Below are positions 7,943-15,557 of a DNA stretch of 25,217 nt, piece after piece. The stretch comes from JBLNDG01 sp050261415 (GTDB lineage Bacteria > Bacillota > Clostridia > Lutisporales > Lutisporaceae). Positions within the stretch are counted from its first letter, which is position 1. Each line of letters opens with the position of its first letter. Location of the stretch: NCBI GenBank assembly GCA_050261415.1, contig JBLNDG010000036.1, forward strand, positions 1-25,217. Reading direction: 5' to 3'. The notes under the pieces are model-generated. The model did no database searches. It saw nothing but the letters and a program-made list of their open reading frames with translations, and had not been told where the DNA came from. A program made the position numbers and the translations under genes.

Positions 7943-8752
7943 TCATTTTTTTAGTATTTCCTGCTTTGTTAATAAATTAAACCCATATCCCTTTGGGAAT
8001 ACATGGATTTTTACATTAGTTATTGCAAGTGGCTCGTCGGGGTATTGTTCTGATGCGTTAGAATACTTTATATCACCTCCATCTACAACCGTAACGACTC
8101 CAGAACCCTCAACCTTGAATTCCAGATTGTTGTCTACTATGATAGCTGTGTCTTCGTCAATCCCGATTCCTAAAACCTTTGGGTTTTGTGCTACTGCAGC
8201 AAGAAGTCTTCCAATCCTACCCCTCTGGTTGAAGTGTTGATCTATAATAACGCCTTCCAGCAGCCCCATTCCCGGCGCCATTTTCAAAGTACACTTTCTA
8301 GGAGCTTCCTCATCTTTCCCCTCTACTACCATTATTTCACTCATCATGGAAGCACCCGCACTGGTACCGGCAATTACTTTACCTTCGCTGTAGGCCTTGT
8401 GGATAGCATTATGAACTTCAGTACCCCCCAGGATACTAGAAATCCTTAGCTGGTCCCCCCCCACAAAAAAGATGCAGGTTGCATCCTCAAGTACCCTTAG
8501 CCCTTCTTTGTTGTTAGCGCTGTCACGGTCTAATATAATTATGTTGGTAACACTTTTTGCTCCTATCTCCCCAAACACATTCTTATACTCCGCTCCCACC
8601 TCCTGCGGACTGTTTGTGGCTGTTGTAATTAAAGCAATATGGGAGCTGCTGCCGCCTGATAAGTCCAATACATGCTTAAGAATTGTCTTATCAGCTCTTT
8701 TGTCCTCAGCGCCTCCTATTATTGCCAGGGTTCCTCTGTTGTCATCAAACAT
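7943..8752 (-). CDS. cphB: Cyanophycinase
   Basis: This serine exopeptidase of the S51 family releases beta-Asp-Arg dipeptides from cyanophycin. The 269-residue protein shows the family features AIIGGAEDK (10-18), FFVGGDQLR (95-103) and the nucleophile elbow GTSAGAS with Ser131. It also has an IIDQHFNQRGR segment and GIGIDEDTAI near the C-terminal half. There is no signal peptide, so it is intracellular and would act on stored polymer made by the neighbouring CphA. The ATG at 8752 follows AGAGGTG. It is the first gene of the operon. A TTGACT lies about 60 bases upstream, but its partner -10 is poor, so I list no promoter. Confidence 0.95.
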   Translation of the reverse strand: MFDDNRGTLAIIGGAEDKRADKTILKHVLDLSGGSSSHIALITTATNSPQEVGAEYKNVFGEIGAKSVTNIIILDRDSANNKEGLRVLEDATCIFFVGGDQLRISSILGGTEVHNAIHKAYSEGKVIAGTSAGASMMSEIMVVEGKDEEAPRKCTLKMAPGMGLLEGVIIDQHFNQRGRIGRLLAAVAQNPKVLGIGIDEDTAIIVDNNLEFKVEGSGVVTVVDGGDIKYSNASEQYPDEPLAITNVKIHVFPKGYGFNLLTKQEILKK

Positions 8753-8940
8753 ATATGCACCTCTTTCTGAAAAGTATGTAAATTAAGTTCAGATTCAGAT
8801 AAAGTCAATAAAAACATCTATGTTTAATATTCCAAAAAAGATGCTTAAAATGTATGTATGTTCCTCAAAAAATAACAATACATTCCTATTTTTCTTACTT
8901 ATCCCAAATAATATTCAAATTAAGGATAAATAACGAATAA

Positions 8941-8961
8941 TATCAAGGAAAATACTTGATA
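8941..8961. repeat. 7-bp inverted repeat upstream of the SASP gene
   Basis: TATCAAG (8941-8947) and CTTGATA (8955-8961) form a perfect inverted repeat with a 7-base gap, ending just before the AGGAGG of the spore-protein gene. It may be an operator or a leader stem. Nothing further supports a specific role. Confidence 0.3.
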
Positions 8962-8983
8962 ATATGTTAGAGGAGGTAATGTC

Positions 8984-9166
8984 ATGGATTTAAAGAGAGT
9001 AGAAGAGATAATCAACTCAAAGGGCGTTATTAACGTCTTTTACAAAAATGACCCGGTATGGATTGAGGGAATAATTCAGGAAGAAGCTTCCGCACATGTA
9101 AAAAATCTTGACAACAATCAAACATTGAATGTACCTGTATCGGATCTTATAGAAAAGAGTGAATAG
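8984..9166 (+). CDS. sspH: Small acid-soluble spore protein, H type
   Basis: The 60-residue product MDLKRVEEIINSKGVINVFY... matches the SspH family pattern: an opening xxRxxEIInSkGVI.V.Y.., a conserved PVWIE in the middle, and an NVPVSDL-like end. H-type SASPs are minor proteins of the spore core, made in the forespore and not members of the DNA-coating alpha/beta group. The start ATG at 8984 follows AGAGGAGG with a 6-base gap, and a strong terminator follows, so it is monocistronic. It is the main evidence that the organism sporulates. Family usage predicts forespore sigma-G control, but I could not place a convincing promoter. Confidence 0.88.
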   Translation: MDLKRVEEIINSKGVINVFYKNDPVWIEGIIQEEASAHVKNLDNNQTLNVPVSDLIEKSE

Positions 9167-9206
9167 GGGAATGCATTCAGACCATTCTCCTGTTCACCTT
9201 TTTGTC
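9159..9206 (+). terminator. Intrinsic terminator of the SASP gene
   Basis: A 15-bp stem pairs 9159-9173 with 9183-9197, with two G-T pairs and a 9-base loop. It includes the stop codon and is followed by CTTTTTGTCGTTTT. Confidence 0.88.
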
Positions 9207-9213
9207 GTTTTAT

Positions 9214-9347
9214 AGGTAGAATTTATATATATTTACAATGAACACCATTTTTATTTAATTCATATAATAATTTGCGCATTTCATATAATTTCCATTGAAT
9301 TTCTACCTTTTTATATGTAAAATTTTACTTACAAAGTTGTTCATTGT
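9214..9347. promoter_or_regulatory. Repeat-rich control region upstream of agrB
   Basis: This AT-rich gap holds a perfect 10-bp direct repeat, TTCATATAAT at 9259-9268 and 9280-9289, spaced 21 bp start to start. Each copy contains TATAAT. It also has two interleaved inverted repeats: AGGTAGAA (9214-9221) with TTCTACCT (9301-9308), and ACAATGAACA (9235-9244) with TGTTCATTGT (9338-9347). LytTR regulators such as AgrA bind pairs of short direct repeats about 21-22 bp apart, so the direct repeat is a plausible AgrA target. One TATAAT may also be a -10 box. Binding is inference; the repeats are seen. Confidence 0.45.
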
Positions 9348-9382
9348 CTGTACATATAAGCAACTCTGAAAGGAATGATACA

Positions 9383-9997
9383 ATGGAATTTCCTGAAAGA
9401 GCAAGCAAAAAGATCACTGATATGATTTCTGTATACCTGGATGATGCATCAGAAGAGAAGCTTGCGGTGATTAACTATGGTATTGCGGTTTTTATTACTA
9501 ATACATATAAAATGCTGCTTATTTGTATTGCGGCAGTGATCCTGAACATTTTTAAATACTTCCTGGCAGCTTTTTTAAGCTTTGGAGCTTTACGCACTTT
9601 TGCTGCAGGAGTACATGCGAAGCGCGAGTGGACATGTCTGCCGACAAGCTCCTTATTATTTCTTGGAGTTGCATACGCTGGGAAAAGTATAGAATTAAGC
9701 TTGCTTGTCACCGGTATAATTTTTATTCTATGTTTTATAGCAGTTTTAAAGTATGCACCGGCAGACACTGAAGAACACCCAATAGTAAGCAAAAAACTGC
9801 GGGCAAAGCTCAAGGTTATGTCATCTGTCACAGTCATAGCATTATACCTGTTTACCATTTATAACCTGAATACAGGTATTGCAAGCATCGTAACACTATC
9901 AACTGCGTTTGAATCGGTTTTAATCCTGCCCGTTGCATATAAACTTTTAGGAAGTGCATATGGTGCCGGGATTAACATAAACAAAAGGGAGGTATAG
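9383..9997 (+). CDS. agrB: AgrB-type autoinducer peptide processing endopeptidase
   Basis: AgrB is a membrane cysteine protease that cleaves the AgrD propeptide at its C-terminal side and forms the ring of the signal peptide. The 204-residue protein has several hydrophobic segments and the catalytic pair in RTFAAGVHAKREWTC: His78 and Cys85, the same seven-residue spacing as the His77/Cys84 pair of Staphylococcus aureus AgrB. The usual GG before the histidine region reads AG here. I chose ATG 9383 because AAAGGA sits 8 bases upstream; the longer frame from a TTG at 9344 lacks a site. The stop overlaps the agrD ribosome binding region, so the two genes are one transcript. Confidence 0.93.
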   Translation: MEFPERASKKITDMISVYLDDASEEKLAVINYGIAVFITNTYKMLLICIAAVILNIFKYFLAAFLSFGALRTFAAGVHAKREWTCLPTSSLLFLGVAYAGKSIELSLLVTGIIFILCFIAVLKYAPADTEEHPIVSKKLRAKLKVMSSVTVIALYLFTIYNLNTGIASIVTLSTAFESVLILPVAYKLLGSAYGAGININKREV

Positions 9998-10000
9998 GAT

Positions 10001-10138
10001 ATGAAAAGATTCCTTAAACCACTTGCTATTCTAGTGAGCACCCTGGCTTTGTTTATAGCAAGCACCTCATCAATGGCATGCATTGTTTGGTCTCTCAGGG
10101 AGCCCAAAATGCCGGAATCGCTAATAAAAGAAGACTGA
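10001..10138 (+). CDS. agrD: AgrD-type cyclic autoinducer propeptide
   Basis: The 45-residue precursor starts with an amphipathic, basic leader MKRFLKPLAILVSTLALFIA that would dock on the membrane. The signal core follows, with the single cysteine C27 in SSMACIVWSL, then the acidic tail REPKMPESLIKED. The tail has the conserved PKxPExL motif of clostridial AgrD proteins, equivalent to the VPKEL of staphylococci. AgrB would cut after a ring of five (CIVWS) or six (CIVWSL) residues and close a thiolactone on C27. The tail spacing mildly favours six. A GGGAGGT ribosome binding site 8 bases upstream overlaps the end of agrB. Confidence 0.93.
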   Translation: MKRFLKPLAILVSTLALFIASTSSMACIVWSLREPKMPESLIKED

Positions 10139-10180
10139 TAAAAAAATAAGAGCACTTATTGTGCTCTTATTTTTTTATCA
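10136..10180. terminator. Perfect bidirectional terminator between agrD and agrC
   Basis: A perfect 20-bp inverted repeat pairs 10136-10155 with 10161-10180 around the loop TTATT. It starts at the agrD stop codon and contains the agrC stop codon on the opposite strand. Runs of seven A and seven T give a U-tract in both directions, so it can end both converging transcripts. Confidence 0.92.
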
Positions 10181-11462
10181 CAATTTCCTGTATGAATATA
10201 TTATTCTCATTGACTGTATTATGAAGGACATTTGCATACTTGGACAATATTTGCTTCGTAATGGCCAATCCGTGTCCTCTATCCTTGCCTTTGGTGGAAT
10301 AACCTTTTTGATAAATTTTCTGTGTATCAACATCACCTATAAATGTATTTTCCACATTTATAGTCAGGTATGAGTCATCATCAGAAAAACTTACATTTAT
10401 TCTTTTGTCCTCGGAACACGCAGCTGCTTCAATGGCATTATCGAGGTAATTTCCCAGCACTTCGCACAAATCAGTAAGCTTCATCCCCGCTTCATGAATC
10501 TCCCTTGATACCTGCACTCCGATGTTGATTCCGAGAGATTCCGCCTCGTTAACCTTAGACCACAACAATCCAAATATGGCATACAATTTAATCTTCTGAA
10601 TTGCCAGAAGTGTACTGTTGTCCATCTTTTTTGTCTCATCCATTATTTCTGAATAGTATTGCTTCAAACCCTCCATATCATTTTCCTGTATAAAGCCGTA
10701 TATGCTGTAAATGGTATTTGCATGACTGTGCTTCAACCGCCTGAAGTCATTTACCAGGCTGTCTATTGTTTTGATGTAGTCTTGCTGTTGGTCATACTGT
10801 TGTTCTTTAAGAGCAAGGGCACTATTTGTGAAGTTGTAGTAAATACTTAATATCAGATATATCCACATGGCAGCAACGTTTATCATAACAACGCCCTTGT
10901 CCAATATACCTATAAACTTAATATATATGGAATAGTTTATCGCAACTATGGAAAAGGTCAGCAGCATATAGAATGAAGTTCTCAAACTTGTTTTACGCTT
11001 ATATATGCTTGCCATATCTCTTGATTGTGATATAAGTCTGATAATAAAAATTATAATTATAGCAGAACCATATATTATCAGGTCTGAAGTAATCGACAAG
11101 TGCAAATTTGATTTGATCATCTCATGTGTATAGCCATAAGTCTTTACCATTAGAAAAACTGCAGTTACATCACCCACACCCAGCACCATCGTATATATTA
11201 CACTGCTAATTATTGCTTGTATAGGTTTTACTTTTAATATGAAAATAGGCAATAAAATCAAAGTAGTTGTTACGCCTACCGCTTTAAACCCCATTCCTAT
11301 GTAGCTGTCCAGCCAAGCAAAAATATTAATTAGTGTGCTTGAAAGCACAATAAAATATATAAACCTTTTTTTCTCCAGTTGTACACTATATAAAGATTGC
11401 AAAAGGAATGTAAATATAACTATAGCAACCGTATTAATAAACAGCTTATACACTAATATCAT
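10167..11462 (-). CDS. agrC: AgrC-type sensor histidine kinase
   Basis: This membrane receptor kinase would sense the AgrB/AgrD cyclic peptide and phosphorylate the adjacent LytTR regulator. In its 431 residues, about 1-210 form six or so hydrophobic helices, the usual peptide-sensing module. A linker and dimerisation helix follow, with the phospho-accepting histidine most likely H245 in FRRLKHSHANTI. The GHKL ATPase domain has the N-box NYLDNAIEA (338-346) and the glycine box GHGLA (397-401), as in the AgrC/HPK10 group. The ATG at 11462 overlaps the end of agrA by 17 bases and has only a weak ribosome binding site, which implies coupling to agrA. Confidence 0.92.
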   Translation of the reverse strand: MILVYKLFINTVAIVIFTFLLQSLYSVQLEKKRFIYFIVLSSTLINIFAWLDSYIGMGFKAVGVTTTLILLPIFILKVKPIQAIISSVIYTMVLGVGDVTAVFLMVKTYGYTHEMIKSNLHLSITSDLIIYGSAIIIIFIIRLISQSRDMASIYKRKTSLRTSFYMLLTFSIVAINYSIYIKFIGILDKGVVMINVAAMWIYLILSIYYNFTNSALALKEQQYDQQQDYIKTIDSLVNDFRRLKHSHANTIYSIYGFIQENDMEGLKQYYSEIMDETKKMDNSTLLAIQKIKLYAIFGLLWSKVNEAESLGINIGVQVSREIHEAGMKLTDLCEVLGNYLDNAIEAAACSEDKRINVSFSDDDSYLTINVENTFIGDVDTQKIYQKGYSTKGKDRGHGLAITKQILSKYANVLHNTVNENNIFIQEIVIKK

Positions 11463-12222
11463 TATCTCGTACCATCCTATCCAAAACTTCCTTTATCTCA
11501 CCCTTCTGCTGTCTTGACATGTAGCATTTATCGCCATTGCTCATAATTATGTACGAATCCTTGTAGTTAACCTCTTTCACATGGTTTACATTGATTATAT
11601 AAGATCTATGGCATCTGTAAAAAGATACCCCGCTTTTATTCAAGTCATTTATAATATCCTTCAAATAACCAAAAAACTCAATTTTCCGGCTGCTTGTATG
11701 TACTACAAGCTTCTGGTTAATAGATTCCACATATATGACGTCTTGAAGCTCCAGGTTATAATCACAATTCCCCGATCTGATTTTTATTATTGCGTTTTTA
11801 TTATGCTTGTGGAAGGTTAAAAAGCTTGTATAATGCTTATTAATTGAAAGTACACACTCTTCCAATGCCTGGTATGATATGGGCTTTATAAGGTACTCAA
11901 ACGCTTCAATATGATACTTGAAAACAGTCATACACAATTCCGGATGGCCTGTGATAAAAGTAATGTAGCAATTGGGATCGTGGGTCCTTATCTGCTTGGC
12001 AAGTTCAAGACCATTCATGCTTGTACCAAGATTAATATCCAAAAAATACGCATTTATACCTTGTGTGTACTGTTTTGCATAGTCAAGAATAGTCTTGGGA
12101 TTGTTAGTTGTAAAGCTTACCTTCGCATCTATGGAATTTTGCCTTATCACCTTTTCAAGGCTTGTCCTGATATTGTTCAGTATTACCTGTTTATCTTCAC
12201 ATATTGCGACATTAATCGACAC
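11446..12222 (-). CDS. agrA: AgrA-type LytTR response regulator
   Basis: The 258-residue protein has an N-terminal receiver domain with acidic residues E9/D10, the phospho-acceptor D62 in YFLDINLG and the conserved lysine in FEYLIKPI. A C-terminal LytTR DNA-binding domain (about 150-250) carries VIYVESINQKLVVHT and FYRCHRSYIINVNHV. It is the likely partner of the AgrC-type kinase, whose gene overlaps its 3' end. The GTG at 12222 is preferred because GGAGG lies 8 bases upstream; the GTG five codons earlier coincides with that site. Probable targets include agrBD, but no genuine LytTR consensus site was found before agrA itself. Confidence 0.92.
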   Translation of the reverse strand: MSINVAICEDKQVILNNIRTSLEKVIRQNSIDAKVSFTTNNPKTILDYAKQYTQGINAYFLDINLGTSMNGLELAKQIRTHDPNCYITFITGHPELCMTVFKYHIEAFEYLIKPISYQALEECVLSINKHYTSFLTFHKHNKNAIIKIRSGNCDYNLELQDVIYVESINQKLVVHTSSRKIEFFGYLKDIINDLNKSGVSFYRCHRSYIINVNHVKEVNYKDSYIIMSNGDKCYMSRQQKGEIKEVLDRMVRDNDISV

Positions 12223-12476
12223 GCCGAACACCTCCACATATCCTTAACACTGTTATTTAATCATCAAGTAATATAATTTTTCAACCTGAAAATTTAACCG
12301 AAATAAACATACACAACTCATATATCGAAGTAATTGGGTATTTACTGCAAGACAAATCGTAAAAAGGTGCATATTATTTCAAAATGTTATTCGACAAAAA
12401 ATTATGATTTCCTTTAAAAATAAATAAATTGCTGGTTTTATTATACCATTTGTTCCACAAAAAACATATCAAGAGC

Positions 12477-13094
12477 TTACGACGTTCCGGCAGAAGGTTT
12501 TCTAATCCTTATAGAGTTTATTATCCTGTCAAACAATATTTTGTAGTAGTCCTTCCATTCCTTTTCCGGCACAAAGAAGCTTATCCTGTATATGCTGTTT
12601 CCATAGCCTTCTATAAAGGCTTCATAAGCTCTCGTATATTCACCTTTTTCGTTAGCCCTGCTGTATTCAAGCAAATACCCCCGTTTGTTGTCCGCCATTA
12701 TTTCTTTTTGATTGAAGAACTTAAAATCAACAACCCCGGTTGCTGCCTTTTTTGATTCATCAAGAAATTGTTTCAGTGTCTTGTCAAGCTTCCATACCTG
12801 AACAAAGCCATTTATTTTTTTATCCTTTGACATGAAATACAAATGATAAATAATTTCACCGCCTTCAAAGGCTACTTCATTACTGTCCCATGTCCCGGGC
12901 AATTGAAAGCTGAATGCCCCGCCCAGAGCGTTGTAAGTCTTGAAAAGCTGCCTGGAAAGCATTTTTTCACTGATATTTTCTCTGAATGCAGTAATAGCAG
13001 CAGGCATCCTGCTTCCAAGTATCAATGCTATAAATGCTGCAATAATTATAAAAGCTGTGACGGTATAAATTTTTTTTAATCTTTGCCTAAACAT
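12477..13094 (-). CDS. Membrane-anchored protein of unknown function
   Basis: I do not recognise a named family. The 205-residue protein has one N-terminal membrane helix (about 12-29) after a basic start MFRQRLKKIY, so the rest is predicted to lie outside the cytoplasm. The outer part (about 58-200) begins FSFQLPGTWDSNE, and contains GFVQVWKLDKTLKQFLDESK and YGNSIYRISFFVPEKEW. This pattern recalls PsbP-like or similar lipoprotein beta-sandwich domains seen in many Firmicutes surface proteins, but that is only a resemblance. The ATG at 13094 follows AAGGAG with a 9-base gap. It appears monocistronic; no terminator was seen downstream. Confidence 0.75.
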   Translation of the reverse strand: MFRQRLKKIYTVTAFIIIAAFIALILGSRMPAAITAFRENISEKMLSRQLFKTYNALGGAFSFQLPGTWDSNEVAFEGGEIIYHLYFMSKDKKINGFVQVWKLDKTLKQFLDESKKAATGVVDFKFFNQKEIMADNKRGYLLEYSRANEKGEYTRAYEAFIEGYGNSIYRISFFVPEKEWKDYYKILFDRIINSIRIRKPSAGTS

Positions 13095-13245
13095 AAAAAA
13101 CCGCTCCTTAACTTATATTTATTCCTCTGAAGCGAATGTTCCGCTTAGTAAATAATATTAGCCGGAAAATCCATACAGAACATACACAGTCTATTTCTCT
13201 TCGGATTCAACATATTTGCCGGTACACACCGCTATAAATCCTGAT

Positions 13246-13274
13246 ATGACTTTTATAATTTTATACTGTATAAT
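13246..13274 (+). promoter_or_regulatory. Putative promoter of the threonine aldolase gene
   Basis: ATGACT (13246-13251) and a perfect TATAAT (13269-13274) are separated by 17 bases. The -35 matches the consensus at four of six positions. The start codon is 36 bases past the -10 element. Confidence 0.5.
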
Positions 13275-13309
13275 ATTATTATAAATTTTTTATATTGGAG
13301 GTTTTGGGA

Positions 13310-14335
13310 TTGAGATATATAGATCTGCGAAGCGATACTGTAACACAGCCGACGGATGAGATGCGTAAGGCCATGGCAAAAGCCATAGTCGGGGATGATG
13401 TTTATGGGGATGACCCAACCATGAATCTTCTGGAGGAAACTGCAGCCAAAATGGTCGGCAAAGAAGCTGCGCTTTTTGTTCCAAGCGGCACAATGGGCAA
13501 TCAATTAGCTGTAATGACGCATACAAGACGTGGTAATGAGATAATTGCCGGTAAAAACTGCCATATCGTACAGCATGAGGTAGGTGCTTCAGCAGTTCTT
13601 TCGGGGGTGCAGGTCAGGACCCTGAAAAGCCCTCAGGATATTATGGACCCGAAGGATGTAGAAAATGCAATCCGCGAGGATGACATCCACTGCCCTGAAA
13701 CCGGCCTTATCTGCATGGAAAACGCACTGGCAAGCGGTATGGTCGTACCCCTTGCGATAATGAAAGAGATATATGATGTGGCAAAAAAGCATGACATCCC
13801 GGTTCATCTGGATGGTGCAAGACTCTTCAATGCTGCTACATACCTGAACGTGGATGCAAAGGAAATAACACAATATACTGATTCCGTAATGTTCTGCCTT
13901 TCAAAGGGATTATGCGCACCCGTAGGTTCAATGCTTGCGGGAACCAGCCGCTTCATAGAAAGAGCAAGAAAGAACAGGAAGCTTTTGGGCGGAGGAATGC
14001 GCCAAGCCGGTATCCTTGCTGCGGCAGGTCTTATAGCGCTTGAAAAGATGACAAAGAGGCTTAACATAGATCATGACAATGCAAAGTATATGGGGAAGCG
14101 CCTTGTTGAAATCCCCGGAATCAAGCTGAACCAGGATAATATACACATCAATATGGTATTCTTCGATATATCCGGCACCAATATCAGTTCAGAAGCTCTT
14201 GTTTCAGGGTTGTTCGCCAAGGGTATAAAAATAAACGGTGTAGAGAACGGCTTAATGAGATTTGTAACCAATAACGATGTGTCCAGGCAAGATATCGACT
14301 ACACAATCAACTGCATGAAGGAAATAATAAAATAA
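13310..14335 (+). CDS. ltaE: Low-specificity L-threonine aldolase
   Basis: This PLP-dependent enzyme splits L-threonine or L-allo-threonine into glycine and acetaldehyde. The 341-residue length is normal for the family. The opening MRYIDLRSDTVTQPTDEMRK is diagnostic. Further features are GDDVYGDDPT, the cofactor region FVPSGTMGNQ, the aspartate in VHLDGARLFNA, and the Schiff-base lysine K199 in FCLSKGLCAPVGS. I chose TTG 13310, since GGAGG at 13297-13301 precedes it by 8 bases; the TTG at 13295 overlaps that site. It could also act in glycine supply or threonine catabolism; other beta-eliminating family members such as phenylserine aldolase are less likely. Confidence 0.92.
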   Translation: MRYIDLRSDTVTQPTDEMRKAMAKAIVGDDVYGDDPTMNLLEETAAKMVGKEAALFVPSGTMGNQLAVMTHTRRGNEIIAGKNCHIVQHEVGASAVLSGVQVRTLKSPQDIMDPKDVENAIREDDIHCPETGLICMENALASGMVVPLAIMKEIYDVAKKHDIPVHLDGARLFNAATYLNVDAKEITQYTDSVMFCLSKGLCAPVGSMLAGTSRFIERARKNRKLLGGGMRQAGILAAAGLIALEKMTKRLNIDHDNAKYMGKRLVEIPGIKLNQDNIHINMVFFDISGTNISSEALVSGLFAKGIKINGVENGLMRFVTNNDVSRQDIDYTINCMKEIIK

Positions 14336-14344
14336 AAATGAATA

Positions 14345-14452
14345 ACGGATAACACCGAAGACACCGAAATCCACTGAATATACGGCGGGAAAATATATAA
14401 CATTCTGTGTAATTCCGTGAAACATCCGTGTTTTCCGTGTTACCCGTAACCT
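14345..14452. repeat. Inverted pair of a CCGTG-rich intergenic repeat
   Basis: The gap between the convergent aldolase and NA37 genes is filled by two copies of a repeat built from spaced CCGTG/CACGG units. The left arm (14345-14367) and right arm (14425-14447) can pair over 23 positions, with 19 Watson-Crick pairs, one G-T pair and three C-C mismatches. The right copy extends over 14413-14452 and recurs at 15558-15597. The long stem could end transcription from both sides, although U-tracts are absent. Confidence 0.6.
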
Positions 14453-14461
14453 ATTTACATT

Positions 14462-15472
14462 TTACCTCTCAATATAGTTTCTCACGTTCTTAAGTATGAT
14501 GTCTATAGTGCCGTCTCCGTTCCGCTTTATCTGGAACTTTTCCTTATCGTTGTATACTTCACTGTCTATGTACAATTCTATGGATTTATCCACCTTGAGC
14601 CTTTTTTTCTTCAGCTTCTTTTCAGCCCATTCCCTGTCGATGGGCACCTCATTTTCTGCAATTCCTTCACTAACCATAACAGCTTTGTATTCGTTCCTTG
14701 CAGCACTATCAGAGAAACTTTCCTCCGCGACTTTTTCAATATCAATTTTATCCTCACTTCTTAGATAATCGGTCAGCCTCGTCCTGAATTTCTCCGCTTC
14801 CTGGACGTTGTCCTTAAAAACTTTCCTTACAAAGTTTTCCGATGCCCTATGTATTATCTTTGTGTTCTCCCGCCTGTCCCTTGTGAAGGCACATTTTAGG
14901 AAAGCTTGTACAAACGCTCCCTCCGAATCCCTGTCGAACACCAAAAGGTTATAGTCGTTTTCCGCTTTAGGCTCCCTTATTATAACCGATTTTGAAACTT
15001 TTTGCCCCGGGCCGGGGAGTCCCGTCGGGTTAACTCCAATAGTTACAGATGGATTCCCTTCATTTTCCTTAATGTAGTGACAGTAGGAATTCGTGAAGTT
15101 AAGCTTAAGAATTGCTATAAACTTCCCGTCCTGGCTTTCAAAAGTACACACAGCCATATCCCCGGATACCTCCTTTTCATCGTTGGAAATGCATTTAAAA
15201 AGGTACTGGGATATTTTATTGGTGTTGTCTACGAGCAGTTCTTCATCTTCAAATATCTCCTTGCAGAGCTCCCTTACTATATTCCTTTCTCCGTCAAAAA
15301 AAGCGGGTTTTGCTTCATCATCCTTAAGGATCTTCAATATATGCCTTTCAAAGTATTCATATACATCTTCGGTCAGCTCCACTTCCTTTTGGGAAAATAC
15401 AACGTTGTTGTTTTCACGGTCCAATACGTTCAATACAGCTTTGTTTATTATTATTTCATCTATATTCCGCAC
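14462..15472 (-). CDS. Nucleoid-associated protein, NA37 (NdpA/YejK-like) family
   Basis: The 336-residue protein resembles the 37-kDa nucleoid-associated family by length and by features such as an early IIINKAVLNVLDRENNNVVFSQ, GDMAVCTFESQDGKFIAILK, a central NDYNLLVFDRD, and a charged C-terminal half with AEKKLKKKRLKVDKS. Members bind the bacterial nucleoid, but their task in Firmicutes is unclear. I chose GTG 15472 with GGAGGT 8 bases upstream; the longer frame from 15553 lacks a binding site and runs into the repeat region. It is monocistronic and lies between two copies of a CCGTG repeat, which may mark a gene that has moved or a recombination-prone spot. Confidence 0.78.
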   Translation of the reverse strand: MRNIDEIIINKAVLNVLDRENNNVVFSQKEVELTEDVYEYFERHILKILKDDEAKPAFFDGERNIVRELCKEIFEDEELLVDNTNKISQYLFKCISNDEKEVSGDMAVCTFESQDGKFIAILKLNFTNSYCHYIKENEGNPSVTIGVNPTGLPGPGQKVSKSVIIREPKAENDYNLLVFDRDSEGAFVQAFLKCAFTRDRRENTKIIHRASENFVRKVFKDNVQEAEKFRTRLTDYLRSEDKIDIEKVAEESFSDSAARNEYKAVMVSEGIAENEVPIDREWAEKKLKKKRLKVDKSIELYIDSEVYNDKEKFQIKRNGDGTIDIILKNVRNYIER

Positions 15473-15557
15473 GTATAATACCTCCACCAAATATGCTTTT
15501 TCATACATAAAGATGATAGCATAATTAGGCAATAATGTATAGAAGTAAGGCAAATCC

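Noticed and set aside
8923..8964. Sigma-G-like promoter before the spore protein gene (GAATA, 18 bases, GATAATA)
   Set aside because: The match lacks the first C of the -10 and would start transcription inside the ribosome binding site at about 8971, leaving almost no leader.
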